DNA from: SAR86 cluster bacterium
GTDB taxonomy: Bacteria > Pseudomonadota > Gammaproteobacteria > Pseudomonadales > Pseudohongiellaceae
NCBI GenBank assembly: GCA_002402175.1
Contig: NVVJ01000007.1
Span: 31,900-95,899, forward strand
Reading direction: 5' to 3'
DNA: 64,000 bases
Part shown: positions 44,915-54,372 of the stretch, one piece after another
Layout: every line of letters begins with the position of its first letter
How positions within the stretch are numbered: the first letter of the stretch is position 1
Made by a program: the position numbers and the translations under genes
The notes under the pieces: model-generated
What the model was told of the DNA's origin: nothing
The model's database searches: none
The model's input: only the letters and a program-made list of their open reading frames with translations

Positions 44915-46198
44915 GTGAAATTACTACGCCGCTTATTTTTTCTTATCGTAGTCCTGTTGCTTGTGGGGACCGTGGTTAGCGTTTTTCTGATGGTAGAAGA
45001 CAATCCTATTGTTGCTGGATCTCAGTCACTTAGCACGACAGACATCGGCCGCGCTCGCGTATTCATGGACAACACAGACCCACGGAACCTGGCCCCTGGA
45101 GAGGTTACCGCCTTTACCGTTGAGGAAAAGGATCTGGAGTTGTTGATGAACTACGCCCTTGATCAGTTAGAGGGCGGTGGTGCCCGAGTCAATTTAAGCA
45201 ATGGTCTCGCTAATTTAACCATTTCAGCAAGGCTTCCTGACAACCCTCTGGGAGACTACATAAATTTACAGTTAAGTATGTCTCAATGGGGCGATTCACT
45301 GACTATCGAAGAGTTGAAAATAGGGGGCCTTAATGTGCCGGCGGGGTTTGCCAATACAGGGCTTCAATATGCTCACGAGCAATTACAGCGAGTACCAGAA
45401 TATGTGGCGGCACTTGATGCGATTAATGGCTACAGCATAGCCAATAACAGGCTAAATATAGTTTACCAGTGGCAGCCTGATTTAATTGAACAGCTTTCCA
45501 ATCGTGGGAGAGATTTGCTGATTTCACCTGAAGATCAGGAAAGGCTCCTTGCTCACGCAACTAACCTGGCATCTATTACCCAGGACTCACGAATGGGAAA
45601 TGTTACTTCTTTGGCTAATTTGATAAGCCCGATGTTTTTGTTTGCCCAGGTTCGAGGAGGAAATCCTGTAGAAGAGAACCGTGCAGCTATCATCGCGATG
45701 TCTATGCATATCATGGGGGTGAGTGTGCCTCGTGTATTAGGGTTGTCTAAGGATGCCGTTCCTCAAGCAGGACGGCACAAATTCGTGCTTTCTGAGCGAG
45801 GCGATTTCGCTCAGCATTTTCTGGTGTCAGCGGGGTTAGCATTAAGTGCGGGCACTGGATTGGCTGACTCCATTGGTCTGCTCAAGGAAATGGAAGATTC
45901 CCAGGGAGGGAGCGGCTTTAGTTTTACTGATATTGGAGCCGACCGCACTGGCGTTCGATTTGCCGAGCTGGCCACGGCCAGTCAGGCGCAGGCAAAATCA
46001 ATGCAGGAAATGCTCGCGTTGAACTCGGACGAAGATGTATTCATGGCAGAATTTCGTGATCTACCAGAATCCATGCCAGAAGAAACTTTTAAACGAATCT
46101 ATGGCGGTGTTGGCACAGCAGCGTATAACAACGTTATTGATGATATAGAGAGGCGGATTTCATCAGCAAGGTTGTTCAGGCAACTTGATAACCGCTAA
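44915..46198 (+). CDS. conserved membrane-anchored protein, function unknown
   Basis: A 427-residue protein with GTG start and one N-terminal hydrophobic segment (FFLIVVLLLVGTVVSVFL). The rest is probably periplasmic. The C-terminal part holds RHKFVLSERGDFAQHFLVSA, LADSIGLLKEMEDSQGGSG and FSFTDIGADRTGVRFAELA, a pattern of His/Ser-Ala, then Lys-Glu and Asp residues seen in some uncharacterised bacterial envelope proteins. It is about 165 bp downstream of a PEP-CTERM terminator and has no clear partner. Function is unknown. Confidence 0.6.
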   Translation: MKLLRRLFFLIVVLLLVGTVVSVFLMVEDNPIVAGSQSLSTTDIGRARVFMDNTDPRNLAPGEVTAFTVEEKDLELLMNYALDQLEGGGARVNLSNGLANLTISARLPDNPLGDYINLQLSMSQWGDSLTIEELKIGGLNVPAGFANTGLQYAHEQLQRVPEYVAALDAINGYSIANNRLNIVYQWQPDLIEQLSNRGRDLLISPEDQERLLAHATNLASITQDSRMGNVTSLANLISPMFLFAQVRGGNPVEENRAAIIAMSMHIMGVSVPRVLGLSKDAVPQAGRHKFVLSERGDFAQHFLVSAGLALSAGTGLADSIGLLKEMEDSQGGSGFSFTDIGADRTGVRFAELATASQAQAKSMQEMLALNSDEDVFMAEFRDLPESMPEETFKRIYGGVGTAAYNNVIDDIERRISSARLFRQLDNR

Positions 46199-46210
46199 CG
46201 AATAATTAAG

Positions 46211-46786
46211 TTATGTTGACAGGCCGCTTGGCAAATAACCAAACCCGATGCTCAACACAAACAAAAGATTAACTATCAAAACGGATGTGTGCATCCAGAT
46301 TTTTTTGCTCACCGCTGGAATGATGGCTATCACAATTAACCCGACGCCAAGGTAACTACTTGGGTTTGTATATTCAAAACTGACGCCAGGAATGATTAAG
46401 TCGGCAAGTTGTGCCATCGCTAAAAATGCAGCCAGTCCAAAAAAAATAGGCCCGCGCCGTGATAGATAATATTCGCGCAGGTTAAAATTTTCATCGGGGT
46501 CTATATCGGGCGTGATGGCAAAAGAGACCAGCACAATAAAAAGAGTAGGAAAGATTAAAAACCACACCTGATAAATGTACCTGAATTCAACATTAAGATA
46601 AGGCCAGATTCCAACCCAGTACTGAATCGCGTACAACACTACTACCAATGTCCAGCACAGATGCAACCAGTCAATCTTGGGAAGTATATGAGTGCGAAGC
46701 AGATGCCCCCAGCCGCCAAATATTTCGGTAAGAGCAATGGCAATAACAACAGATGCAATTGCCATCAGGAATTCGAATAAAGTCAT
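46211..46786 (-). CDS. multi-pass membrane protein, function unknown
   Basis: A 191-residue hydrophobic protein with five or six predicted spans (LFEFLMAIASVVIAIALTEI, HLCWTLVVVLYAIQYW, VWFLIFPTLFIVLVSFAIT, FFGLAAFLAMAQLADLI, LGVGLIVIAIIPAV). A short charged loop contains PDIDPDENFNLREYYLSRR. I recognise no named family. It converges with the 44915 gene, 12 bp away, and stands apart from cspA upstream. Confidence 0.7.
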   Translation of the reverse strand: MTLFEFLMAIASVVIAIALTEIFGGWGHLLRTHILPKIDWLHLCWTLVVVLYAIQYWVGIWPYLNVEFRYIYQVWFLIFPTLFIVLVSFAITPDIDPDENFNLREYYLSRRGPIFFGLAAFLAMAQLADLIIPGVSFEYTNPSSYLGVGLIVIAIIPAVSKKIWMHTSVLIVNLLFVLSIGFGYLPSGLST

Positions 46787-46883
46787 TGCTTGGTCGCTGT
46801 ATCTTTATTATAAAAAATTGAAGGAGTTACCAAAAGTTACAAAATATCAATAATAAACAGAGGCTTACTAACATACTTAGAAA

Positions 46884-46923
46884 TAAAAAAAGGAGCAAGC
46901 CCTTTCGGACTTGCCCCTTTTTT
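46884..46923 (-). terminator. terminator downstream of cspA
   Basis: On the minus strand GGGGCAAG-TCCGAAAGGG-CTTGCTCC (one G-T wobble) is followed by a T-run; A/T flanks make it possibly bidirectional. It lies 66 bp after the cold-shock gene. Confidence 0.85.
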
Positions 46924-46988
46924 ATCTTAGTCTTACAGCTGGTCGATTACTGACTGGCTTATGCCGCTCAGTAATCGAAACCTTGCAA

Positions 46989-47198
46989 TTAAATTGCTAC
47001 GATTTCTTCAGCCTGTGGTCCTTTTTGACCATCAGTTACAATAAATTCTACACGCTGGCCTTCGGCCAGAGTCTTGTAACCAGAGCTTTGAATTGCACTG
47101 AAATGTGCAAATACATCAGGTCCGCCTTCGCGTTCGATAAAGCCAAAACCTTTATTTTCGTTAAACCATTTCACGGTTCCAGTAATTTTCTCAGACAT
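46989..47198 (-). CDS. cold-shock protein (CspA family)
   Basis: A 69-residue CSD-fold protein, normal in length. It has [13 protein letters not shown] (RNP1) and DVFAHFSAI (RNP2), the single-stranded nucleic-acid binding motifs. It probably acts as an RNA chaperone or translation regulator. A sigma-70-like promoter at 47348-47375 implies a 5' leader of roughly 140 nt, a usual feature of Csp genes, containing a CCTGC-TTC-GCAGG hairpin. The exact paralogue (CspA, C, D, E) cannot be assigned. Confidence 0.95.
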   Translation of the reverse strand: MSEKITGTVKWFNENKGFGFIEREGGPDVFAHFSAIQSSGYKTLAEGQRVEFIVTDGQKGPQAEEIVAI

Positions 47199-47347
47199 GT
47201 TAATTTCCTAAAGTTCAATATGTAGTAATCCTGCTTCGCAGGGGTCGTGCTAGAAATTTGGCGTACTTATAAACTACAGGACGAGGTGTTACTGAGAAGA
47301 CTTCGAAATGGGGCGAATAAATATGTGCTTAGTTTCAAGCTGGCGGC

Positions 47348-47375
47348 AGTTTACAGAAAAAATTACTCTTGTCAA
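47348..47375 (-). promoter_or_regulatory. sigma-70 promoter of cold-shock gene
   Basis: On the minus strand TTGACA (47370-47375), a 16-bp spacer, then TAAACT (47348-47353). The -35 is perfect. The implied 5' leader is about 140 nt, expected for cold-shock genes. Confidence 0.6.
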
Positions 47376-47406
47376 TACATATCAGGCTATTTTAATAGTT
47401 AAAAGC

Positions 47407-47778
47407 TTATTCCTGTAAATAGTTACTTTTCTTGAAAGGGGGAGAGCAGATTGCCAGGAATTTCAGGTCGTTATCACCAATGTTAGTGATTTTTTGTCTT
47501 GCTCCAGCAGGAATAATAACGACATCTCCGGGGCTTATATTTACTGGCTCCCTGTCAGATATTTCTACTCTTCCTGACCCCTGCACGATGACATAGCGTT
47601 CTGTAGTATTTAATAAACGATGCCATTTTGTTTGCTGACCTGGTTCTACCCTGGCTTGCACAATAGAAACTTCATCGTCGTCAGTGCTATTTGACACTTC
47701 AACGATATGACAGCCTTCCTCGAAATAGTATTCCTTCTCGGCGCTAAACTTCTTAATAACAGGATGTAATATGCTCAT
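47407..47778 (-). CDS. cupin-domain protein
   Basis: A 123-residue single-domain cupin. The first motif is WHRLLNTTERYVIVQGSGRVEI, with His-x-Glu positions changed to HRLLNTTER. The second, PGDVVIIPAGARQKITN, has Pro-Gly and Pro-x-Gly. The second-motif His is replaced by Arg-Gln, so metal ligands are incomplete. The length suits a mannose-6-phosphate isomerase-like or sugar-binding cupin, but no substrate is indicated. It lies 42 bp downstream of the secreted paralogue gene. Confidence 0.8.
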   Translation of the reverse strand: MSILHPVIKKFSAEKEYYFEEGCHIVEVSNSTDDDEVSIVQARVEPGQQTKWHRLLNTTERYVIVQGSGRVEISDREPVNISPGDVVIIPAGARQKITNIGDNDLKFLAICSPPFKKSNYLQE

Positions 47779-47820
47779 TTGATATTCATGTTCAAATTGA
47801 AAGCAATATTAGAAAAAGGT

Positions 47821-48846
47821 TTAACGTTCAACTTCTACGTTGTCCTCTACGATTTGTCCGTCGATTTCCTGTCGCCGAGCGCCAGCTAAAATACCCGGAA
47901 AGGAATGATTGCCTTCGTGGCATGCGTATTCATACAGCGGCTCGGCGGAGCGGTTAAGACTCATTTCGCCGCCCCATGTCTGGGTGTAAAGCAATGGATC
48001 TTCAACGCTAAACTCATACAACACCTGATCTTCTGACCAGCGCGTAAATCGTTCAGTGACTTTGCCATTGGCGGTGATGTAAGCGCGTTGTAAGGGGTTT
48101 GGGTTGATGGTTTCTACCACCAATGTTTCGCCGTCGTAGTAGCCTATAGAATCACCCAGCCAGCGGTTGATCCCATTATCCTGGTGTCCTTTATCGATAC
48201 GAATAATTCTGGCGTCATGTACCATCTCTACCAGAATCATCACATAGTCTTTGTTTTGTACTATCTGAAAGGTATTGTTATACAAACCGTTTTGCATAAC
48301 TGGTCCGCCAGCATTAGAAAAACTAAGCAAACAGCGCTCGGCCAATGGTCTGGTTTCAGGCCCGTCGAAGCTGCCAGTTCGAGGAATTCCTTCCTGGTTT
48401 CGTTGCATGCGTCGACCATTTTCCACATAGGGGATTCGGCCATTTTCAGGATTAGTAATCCAGGAAGTACGGATTTCATCTCTTACCAACCCCAATCGCG
48501 TGCCAGGGTCGATCCAGAAATAGTTATAACCCCGAGTATTAAAGGCGGCGGCTTGAGCACCTTCGTCCGGTAATGCGGTTTCCTGTACTCCGGCCTGTTC
48601 GGCGCCGACACGGTTCCATATATTGGAGCGCTCAAGCTCTAAAGCCTCATCGGCAGAGACCACCAGTTTATCTATGCCCTTAGGTCGGGTTAAGTTAGTA
48701 ATGGATGCGGCTGACCAGGTGCCTTGTAAATCTGGGGCACCGAACTCTGTAAACGGGCGTACATAATCCTGCGCAGCTACAGAAGTCATTGCGAATAAGG
48801 CTGCCACGCCCATGCTGTTAAACACCTGTTTTTTAGTCAGCTTCAT
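47821..48846 (-). CDS. secreted protein, paralogue of the 50144 gene
   Basis: The start is set at ATG 48846; GTG 48858 would add four residues. The signal peptide ends SVAAQ before DYVRPFTEFGAPDLQGTW. The protein shares its architecture with the 50144-51127 product: DLQGT, ENGR, RPLAERCL, GGPVMQNGLYNNTFQIV, HDARIIRI, WLGDSIGYYDGETLVVET, ERFTR and YEYACHEGN. I know no function for this family, common in marine proteobacteria. It lies just upstream of a cupin gene and downstream of a hydrolase gene. Confidence 0.75.
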   Translation of the reverse strand: MKLTKKQVFNSMGVAALFAMTSVAAQDYVRPFTEFGAPDLQGTWSAASITNLTRPKGIDKLVVSADEALELERSNIWNRVGAEQAGVQETALPDEGAQAAAFNTRGYNYFWIDPGTRLGLVRDEIRTSWITNPENGRIPYVENGRRMQRNQEGIPRTGSFDGPETRPLAERCLLSFSNAGGPVMQNGLYNNTFQIVQNKDYVMILVEMVHDARIIRIDKGHQDNGINRWLGDSIGYYDGETLVVETINPNPLQRAYITANGKVTERFTRWSEDQVLYEFSVEDPLLYTQTWGGEMSLNRSAEPLYEYACHEGNHSFPGILAGARRQEIDGQIVEDNVEVER

Positions 48847-48880
48847 CTCTATGAACACCTGTCTTTAATTTCTCTGCTTT

Positions 48881-49831
48881 TTATTGTCGAGCAAGCAGCC
48901 ACCACTTGAGAGTGGACGTAACCAGTTCAGCCGCATCTTGTTGTACAAAATGGCTGGCATTGGGTGCAGTTACAATGGTGGTATCAGCGTCGATCCAGTC
49001 CCAGGTATTATTCAATCCATCAGAATGCAAGGCCGTATCTTTTAATCCGTGGAATATTAATACCGGCATTGTGAGCTGCGGAGCAGCGGGAGGAGCCGGT
49101 GCATTACTGTCGCCTCCACGTGGGTAATTTTGCTTGTAATAGGCGAGCATGCCATCAAAGCTGGATCTACCGAATGCCTCAATATAATGCTCTCGAGCTG
49201 CCGGGTCGCTGACCCAGCCGGATAATGACTGTGGGTTCATAGGGCCGCCGAAGAAAATATCCGGGTCGGTTGACTTGCCGGCAATGAACGCACGGGCATA
49301 GCCGCTGTTTTGTTGCTGTTCCTGATTGTTGGCAAGCTCGCGCGCCATGCCGTTGGGATGAGGCAAGTTGAGAATAACTAAATTCTCAACCATTTGGGGC
49401 AAGGCAAAGGCAAATTGCCAGGATACGACTCCGCCCCAGTCATGACCAACGATCGTTGCTTTCTCTTCCCCCAGGCTATGTATTACGGCTGCGATATCGG
49501 AAATCAGATAACGCATACTATAGTTTTCTTCACCCTCGGGCTTATCGCTTAAATTGTAGGCTCTTTGGTCAATGGCAACCACTTTGAAACTATCCTTCAA
49601 ACCTTCCATTTGATGTCGCCAGCTGTACCAGTAGTCAGGAAAGCCGTGCACCATAATAACCAGTGGGCCTTCGCCAACTGTGGCGTAATGAATTTTGACT
49701 CCGTTGTTGTCTGCATAGCCATGCTCTACTTCATCCAAGATGTCGGCGCTGGCACCAACACTGAAAATGAACAGGGCAATCAGCGCCATGTGTCTAAATA
49801 TAATGTGATTTATGCGTGTTGCTAACTGCAT
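48881..49831 (-). CDS. alpha/beta hydrolase, epoxide-hydrolase-like
   Basis: The ATG at 49831 has GGAG 7 nt upstream; a much longer in-frame extension lacks this. Residues 1-30 form a signal peptide, so the enzyme is exported. The hydrolase fold shows [11 protein letters not shown] (oxyanion region), [10 protein letters not shown] with nucleophile Asp, and [11 protein letters not shown] carrying the catalytic His. The HGFP and HDWGG motifs suggest epoxide hydrolase or dehalogenase type. It lies 34 bp upstream of the secreted protein gene and may be cotranscribed. Confidence 0.85.
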   Translation of the reverse strand: MQLATRINHIIFRHMALIALFIFSVGASADILDEVEHGYADNNGVKIHYATVGEGPLVIMVHGFPDYWYSWRHQMEGLKDSFKVVAIDQRAYNLSDKPEGEENYSMRYLISDIAAVIHSLGEEKATIVGHDWGGVVSWQFAFALPQMVENLVILNLPHPNGMARELANNQEQQQNSGYARAFIAGKSTDPDIFFGGPMNPQSLSGWVSDPAAREHYIEAFGRSSFDGMLAYYKQNYPRGGDSNAPAPPAAPQLTMPVLIFHGLKDTALHSDGLNNTWDWIDADTTIVTAPNASHFVQQDAAELVTSTLKWWLLARQ

Positions 49832-50143
49832 CTTAATTCTCCAGTTCCTATTTATAATGCCGGCGTGGTTGAAATCTGAATAACGAAAAAGCGCCGGCCA
49901 AGTGTTGATAAGTTCAGTACCCCGATTAAAACAGATTTTCACCTAAAAGTGATGTTCACGGGCCTTAGTATTGCATTGGGTAAAGTAACTGGCAGGGCAA
50001 TAACGTCCGTTTAGCGTATTAAGTGCTCGCTTTGCTTGATATGAACCTTGCAGGTGCTACCATTTAACTGAGATGGGTGAGAGGCCAATGCCGATAACCC
50101 ATGCGTTAACAGTTTACCTCGCTTTATACAGGAACTTATTAGA

Positions 50144-51127
50144 ATGAACTCTTTTAGTAAATGGACCAAACTAACTAGCTCTTTGCTTGTGGTTGGCCTT
50201 AGTCAAATGAGCTTTGCTCAGGATTACGTCGCACCTAAAACCAGCTTCGGAGTGCCAGATCTGCAAGGTACTTATAGTATTGCTACGGTTACCATGTTGG
50301 AGCGCGGGGCCGAGTTTAATGGTCAATTGACTATCACCGCCGAAGAAGCGGAAAGAATTGGAACAACCGGCGAGAGCTATCTGTCTGATTTAACCTCACG
50401 GGGTGCTGGTGGCGAGCCTGACGTTGGTGGTTACAACACGTTCTGGATGGACCCCGGCGAACGCATGGCCGTTATAAACGGCGAAATACGTACGTCTATT
50501 CTGGTACAGCCCCAGAATGGCCGCTTGCCCTGGGCTGAAGGCGCGCAGCGAGCCATTTTTGCAAATCGCAACAAGGGTCGAGGCCCTTATGATGGACCGG
50601 AGGCTCGCCCCCTGGGAGAACGCTGTCTGGTAGGTTTTGGCTCATCTGGAGGTCCGCCAATGTTGCCGGTTTTGTATAACAATCACAGCCAGATTGTGCA
50701 GACGCCGAACTATGTAATGATTGTTGCGGAAATGAATCATGACGCGCGAATTATTCGTTTACGCGACTCTGAGCATTCGGATATTCCAAAATGGCTAGGC
50801 GATTCGATTGGATACTATGAAGGTGACACATTGGTAGTCGAAACTACCAATTACCACACTCAACAAAGCCTGCGTGGGTCGCTAAGACATTTTTTCTATC
50901 TGTCCCCCGATGCAAAGGTAACCGAACGATTCACGCGAACTTCTGACAGCACCTTGCTTTATCAGTTCACTGTCGACGATCCTAAGGTTTATTCCACCCC
51001 ATGGGTTGGCGAATTGCCAATGAATGCGGTCGAAGATAAAATTTACGAGTATGCCTGTCATGAGGGCAATTACGCGCTACCAGGAATATTGGCTGGGGCA
51101 AGAATAGAAGAAAAAGATTCGCAGTAA
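50144..51127 (+). CDS. secreted protein, paralogue of the 47821 gene
   Basis: A 327-residue protein with a signal peptide ending SFAQ before DYVAPKTSFGVPDLQGTY. Conserved features shared with its paralogue include FWMDPGERMAVINGEIRTS, RPLGERCL, GGPPMLPVLYNNHSQIV, HDARIIRL, WLGDSIGYYEGDTLVVET, ERFTR and YEYACHEGNYALPGILAGAR. Conserved Cys and acidic residues hint at a folded extracellular or periplasmic domain; function is unknown. It is divergent from the hydrolase gene and followed by a terminator. Confidence 0.75.
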   Translation: MNSFSKWTKLTSSLLVVGLSQMSFAQDYVAPKTSFGVPDLQGTYSIATVTMLERGAEFNGQLTITAEEAERIGTTGESYLSDLTSRGAGGEPDVGGYNTFWMDPGERMAVINGEIRTSILVQPQNGRLPWAEGAQRAIFANRNKGRGPYDGPEARPLGERCLVGFGSSGGPPMLPVLYNNHSQIVQTPNYVMIVAEMNHDARIIRLRDSEHSDIPKWLGDSIGYYEGDTLVVETTNYHTQQSLRGSLRHFFYLSPDAKVTERFTRTSDSTLLYQFTVDDPKVYSTPWVGELPMNAVEDKIYEYACHEGNYALPGILAGARIEEKDSQ

Positions 51128-51152
51128 TTACTAGTTTGTACACTTGATAATA

Positions 51153-51180
51153 GGAAAGCCGGCCTTATTGCCGGCTTTCT
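51153..51180. terminator. hairpin terminator after 50144 gene
   Basis: GAAAGCCGGC-CTTATT-GCCGGCTTTC is a strong stem, with a short T-run at its 3' side. It lies about 26 bp after the stop. Confidence 0.75.
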
Positions 51181-51304
51181 TATGCCTGTATATCTATAGA
51201 CTTGATTCAGCTCAGGGAAAAAGTGTAAAAATGTGATACAAAAAACCTATCGCCGTGGTGGGTTCGGTGCGATAAGCTAATTGAAAAAAGTAAAGGGATG
51301 AAAT

Positions 51305-51751
51305 ATGAATGCAATACTAAAATTCGGATCACGAGTTTTTCTGAGCATAGGTTTGGTAGCTATGACAGTGCCATCATATTCTCAGAGTGAAATTCAACAG
51401 GAGCCGCTTCTCACAGTTAAAGAAGTGATGAACGCGATAATCACGCCTATGACATCAACAATTTGGGGAGCCTATCAGCTAGAGTCAGATGCTCAGTGGC
51501 AAGAAATTGAAAATGCGGCATTGACAGTGATAGCCGCTGGAAATCTTCTTGTGCTGGGTGGCGCCGGCGCTGATGAGTCGTCTATGGCCGCCGAGAGTGA
51601 CTGGAAAGTATATAATCAGCAGATGATTGCTGCCGCAAAACTAGTGATTGTTGCTGTGGCGCAAAAAGATGAAGAAGCATTATTTAGCGCGGGAAACGAT
51701 GCTCTATATCCTCCTTGCGAATCTTGCCATCAGCGGTACCAGAAACGCTAA
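51305..51751 (+). CDS. periplasmic c-type cytochrome (cytochrome c'-like)
   Basis: A 148-residue protein with a signal peptide ending SYSQ. The C-terminal PCESCHQRYQKR has one CxxCH heme-attachment site close to the end, as in four-helix cytochrome c' proteins. The remaining sequence is helical (VKEVMNAIITPMTSTIWGAY, QMIAAAKLVIVAVAQ). It may be a gas-binding or electron-transfer protein. It converges with the monooxygenase gene, two bases away, and no redox partner is obvious beyond that. Confidence 0.85.
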   Translation: MNAILKFGSRVFLSIGLVAMTVPSYSQSEIQQEPLLTVKEVMNAIITPMTSTIWGAYQLESDAQWQEIENAALTVIAAGNLLVLGGAGADESSMAAESDWKVYNQQMIAAAKLVIVAVAQKDEEALFSAGNDALYPPCESCHQRYQKR

Positions 51752-51753
51752 AC

Positions 51754-53352
51754 TTAATTCAATTTGAAACCAGTGTAGTTATTAGCGGCCACTGATTTGC
51801 ACTTTTCTACGTAAGAAGGAAAACCCAGGTAGGGCATGAAAACTCTGCTTTTTCCAGGGATGTTGGCGCCCGTATACCATGAGTTACACCCATCGGCGTA
51901 CAATGTTTGACCCGCGATCTGATTTACCAACTCTACCCATTGTTCTTCATCGTGTTGCTGAGCTTCTATACGGCTAAGAGAGTTTTCCCTGAGATAAATT
52001 AAGCAATCAGCAATCCAGTCTACGTGTTGCTCGATTGCTACGATCATATTTGCCAGTACTGAGGGGCTGCCAGGGCCGGTTATAGTAAAAAAATTCGGAA
52101 AGCCACTTACTGACAAACCAAGATAATTTTTTGGGCCACCCTGCCATTTTTCTTGCAGCGTTAAACCATCGACTCCCTGAATATCAATGCTTAATAGTGC
52201 GCCTGTCATGGCATCAAAGCCGGTGGCGAGAATAAGAATGTCCAGGTCATATTCTTCTGCGTTAGTTTTAATGCCGTGAGTTGTAACTTTCTCGATGGGG
52301 TTGGCACTAACGTCAATCAGTTTGACGTTAGTTCTGTTAAAGGTTTTGTAATAGCCCGTATCAACACAGAGTCGCTTGCAACCAAGAATTGTCGGCGGAC
52401 AGAGAAGGTCGGCTATCTTCGGGTCATCAATAATTTGGTGGATTTTTTTATGTACAAATTCCGACGCAGTTCTATTGGCATCGATGTTTGTTGCAAGGTC
52501 ATTAAAACTTGCCAGAAAAGAAAGCCCGCCCGTTTGCCACCGGCCCTCAAAAGTAGCCTCTCGTTCTTCATCGCTGATACCAAGGGCGGAAATGGGATTT
52601 GGGTTATTGTTTAATGCAGCGAAACGATTAAAATTTTCTTGACGAAATTTCTGGTAACGAAATTTAATTTGCGCTTCGTAGGTTTTGTCCATTGCTTCAT
52701 TCTGGGCAGGAACAGAAAACCCGGCGGTGCGTTGAAAAACTGTCAGAGAGCCAGCCTCTTCGGCGATTATGGGTATTGCCTGAATAGCTGATGAGCCTGT
52801 GCCTATTATCCCGACACGTTTGCCAGAAAAATCAACACCCTCATGTGGCCAGTTACCTGTGTGGAAAACCTCGCCTTTAAAACTTTCTAAGCCCTGGAAA
52901 TCAGGAACGTTATTCATTGACAGGCACCCAGTCGCCATTATGCAATGTCTCGCTTGAAACTCTTCCCCGTCCTGTGTTGTAAGTTCCCATATACAACTTG
53001 CTTCATTAAATAACATGGCTTGAATGCGGGTGTTGAACTGTATGTTTTTGCGTAAATCAAACCGGTCTGCTACGTGTCTGGCATAATCCAATATCTCTGA
53101 CTGGGCAGCGTATTTTTCACTCCAGTTCCACTCCTGTTGTAATTCCTCGGAAAACTGATAGGAATACTCCAGAGAATGCACATCACAGCGAGCGCCGGGG
53201 TAGCGATTCCAGTACCAGGTGCCACCAACATCTCCTCCTGCTTCTATTGCCTGAACCGAGAAGCCTAGCTTGCGTAACCGATAAACGGCATACATGCCGG
53301 CGAAGCCCGCGCCAATTACTATCACATCAAACTGCTTTTTTGTATGTGTCAT
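51754..53352 (-). CDS. Baeyer-Villiger-type flavin monooxygenase
   Basis: A 532-residue FAD/NADPH enzyme. The N-terminal FAD site is IGAGFAGMYAVYRLRKLG, and a second Rossmann motif IIGTGSSAIQ binds NADPH. Between them FKGEVFHTGNWPHEG is the Baeyer-Villiger fingerprint (FxGxxxHTxxWP). The protein likely inserts oxygen into ketones, as in cyclohexanone or steroid monooxygenases; the substrate is unknown. It precedes no obvious partner but is close to the hydrolase at 48.9 kb, which could hydrolyse a product ester in principle. Confidence 0.92.
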   Translation of the reverse strand: MTHTKKQFDVIVIGAGFAGMYAVYRLRKLGFSVQAIEAGGDVGGTWYWNRYPGARCDVHSLEYSYQFSEELQQEWNWSEKYAAQSEILDYARHVADRFDLRKNIQFNTRIQAMLFNEASCIWELTTQDGEEFQARHCIMATGCLSMNNVPDFQGLESFKGEVFHTGNWPHEGVDFSGKRVGIIGTGSSAIQAIPIIAEEAGSLTVFQRTAGFSVPAQNEAMDKTYEAQIKFRYQKFRQENFNRFAALNNNPNPISALGISDEEREATFEGRWQTGGLSFLASFNDLATNIDANRTASEFVHKKIHQIIDDPKIADLLCPPTILGCKRLCVDTGYYKTFNRTNVKLIDVSANPIEKVTTHGIKTNAEEYDLDILILATGFDAMTGALLSIDIQGVDGLTLQEKWQGGPKNYLGLSVSGFPNFFTITGPGSPSVLANMIVAIEQHVDWIADCLIYLRENSLSRIEAQQHDEEQWVELVNQIAGQTLYADGCNSWYTGANIPGKSRVFMPYLGFPSYVEKCKSVAANNYTGFKLN

Positions 53353-53360
53353 GGTTCAGC

Positions 53361-54368
53361 CTAAACAATAAAAAGGGAGGGGATTCTTTGAAGAAACCAG
53401 AACGTAGCAATGCCACCTAATCCATAAGCCAGCCCTCGTTGAATACCATATGATAGATGAGATAAATATTTGTTGAGAAACAAATTCAATGCAAACAGAA
53501 TTAGTATAAAGGTGACCTGACCTGCCTCGACCCCAAGATTAAAAAACAACAACGCCAATGGAATATCGCCACGACTAAGTCCAAGCTCACCTAATGCCCC
53601 GGCGAAACCAAAGCCATGAATCAAGCCAAATGCAAATGCCACAACCCATGGCTTAGAATGAACCAGGGTTTTATTGCCCCGCTGACCCATAATAATTTCC
53701 CTTGCCAGAAATAAAATAGACAGGGCAATGAGTATTTCAACCGGAGCGCTGGGCACAGGGAATACACCAAGTGCGGCTGCTGCAAGGGTGATGCTGTGGG
53801 CAATGGTAAAGGCTGTAATGGTTTTCAATAGCGCCCAAAACCCCTGAAGCAAAAGTAGCAAGCCAAGCACAAACAACAGATGGTCGACACCAAACAGAAT
53901 GTGCTCGCCGCCTAACCTAAGGTAGCGGGCGGCAAGACTAGCAAGAGAAGCCGAGCTAGCCTTCAGATCAGCCATAGGTACGTCTATTGTGTTTCCGTTG
54001 CCGGGGAAATACCCTGAAATATCACTGCCATCATTCCAGCGAGCAATAACTACCACGCCTTCGAGTGACCAGGGAAAAGATAAGCTGTCGTCCATATTGA
54101 GTGCAGGTTGGCAGCTAAATCTGTAGCTAAACCTCCCGGGTGGTAAGCCTTCGCATCGCTCAGGTAATATGCGTTCTATGTTAAACAAAGGTGGAACTTG
54201 TTGGTCAACAATTGAGAGTTGGTATTTGTTGCTATCCTTCTGGTCCAGAAATACACGCGCAACACCAGTAACATCTATGTCATGAGCGATAGAATATGAA
54301 CTGAAAACTCCGATACTGATGAATAGGAGATATTGTAAAAATCGAAAGCAGTAGGAAGGAGATATCAT
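53361..54368 (-). CDS. HupE/UreJ-family membrane protein
   Basis: The start is chosen at ATG 54368; ATG 54404 lies inside the upstream gene. A signal-like N-terminus is followed by a periplasmic beta region with a Cys pair and six membrane spans. GVDHLLFVLGLLLLLQG, FTIAHSITL and FGLIHGFGFA match the HupE/UreJ_2 pattern with His and Asp that may bind a metal. Nickel or cobalt transport is possible but not shown. Its start overlaps the PpiC-type gene by a few bases, implying translational coupling. Confidence 0.82.
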   Translation of the reverse strand: MISPSYCFRFLQYLLFISIGVFSSYSIAHDIDVTGVARVFLDQKDSNKYQLSIVDQQVPPLFNIERILPERCEGLPPGRFSYRFSCQPALNMDDSLSFPWSLEGVVVIARWNDGSDISGYFPGNGNTIDVPMADLKASSASLASLAARYLRLGGEHILFGVDHLLFVLGLLLLLQGFWALLKTITAFTIAHSITLAAAALGVFPVPSAPVEILIALSILFLAREIIMGQRGNKTLVHSKPWVVAFAFGLIHGFGFAGALGELGLSRGDIPLALLFFNLGVEAGQVTFILILFALNLFLNKYLSHLSYGIQRGLAYGLGGIATFWFLQRIPSLFIV

Positions 54369-54372
54369 TGTA

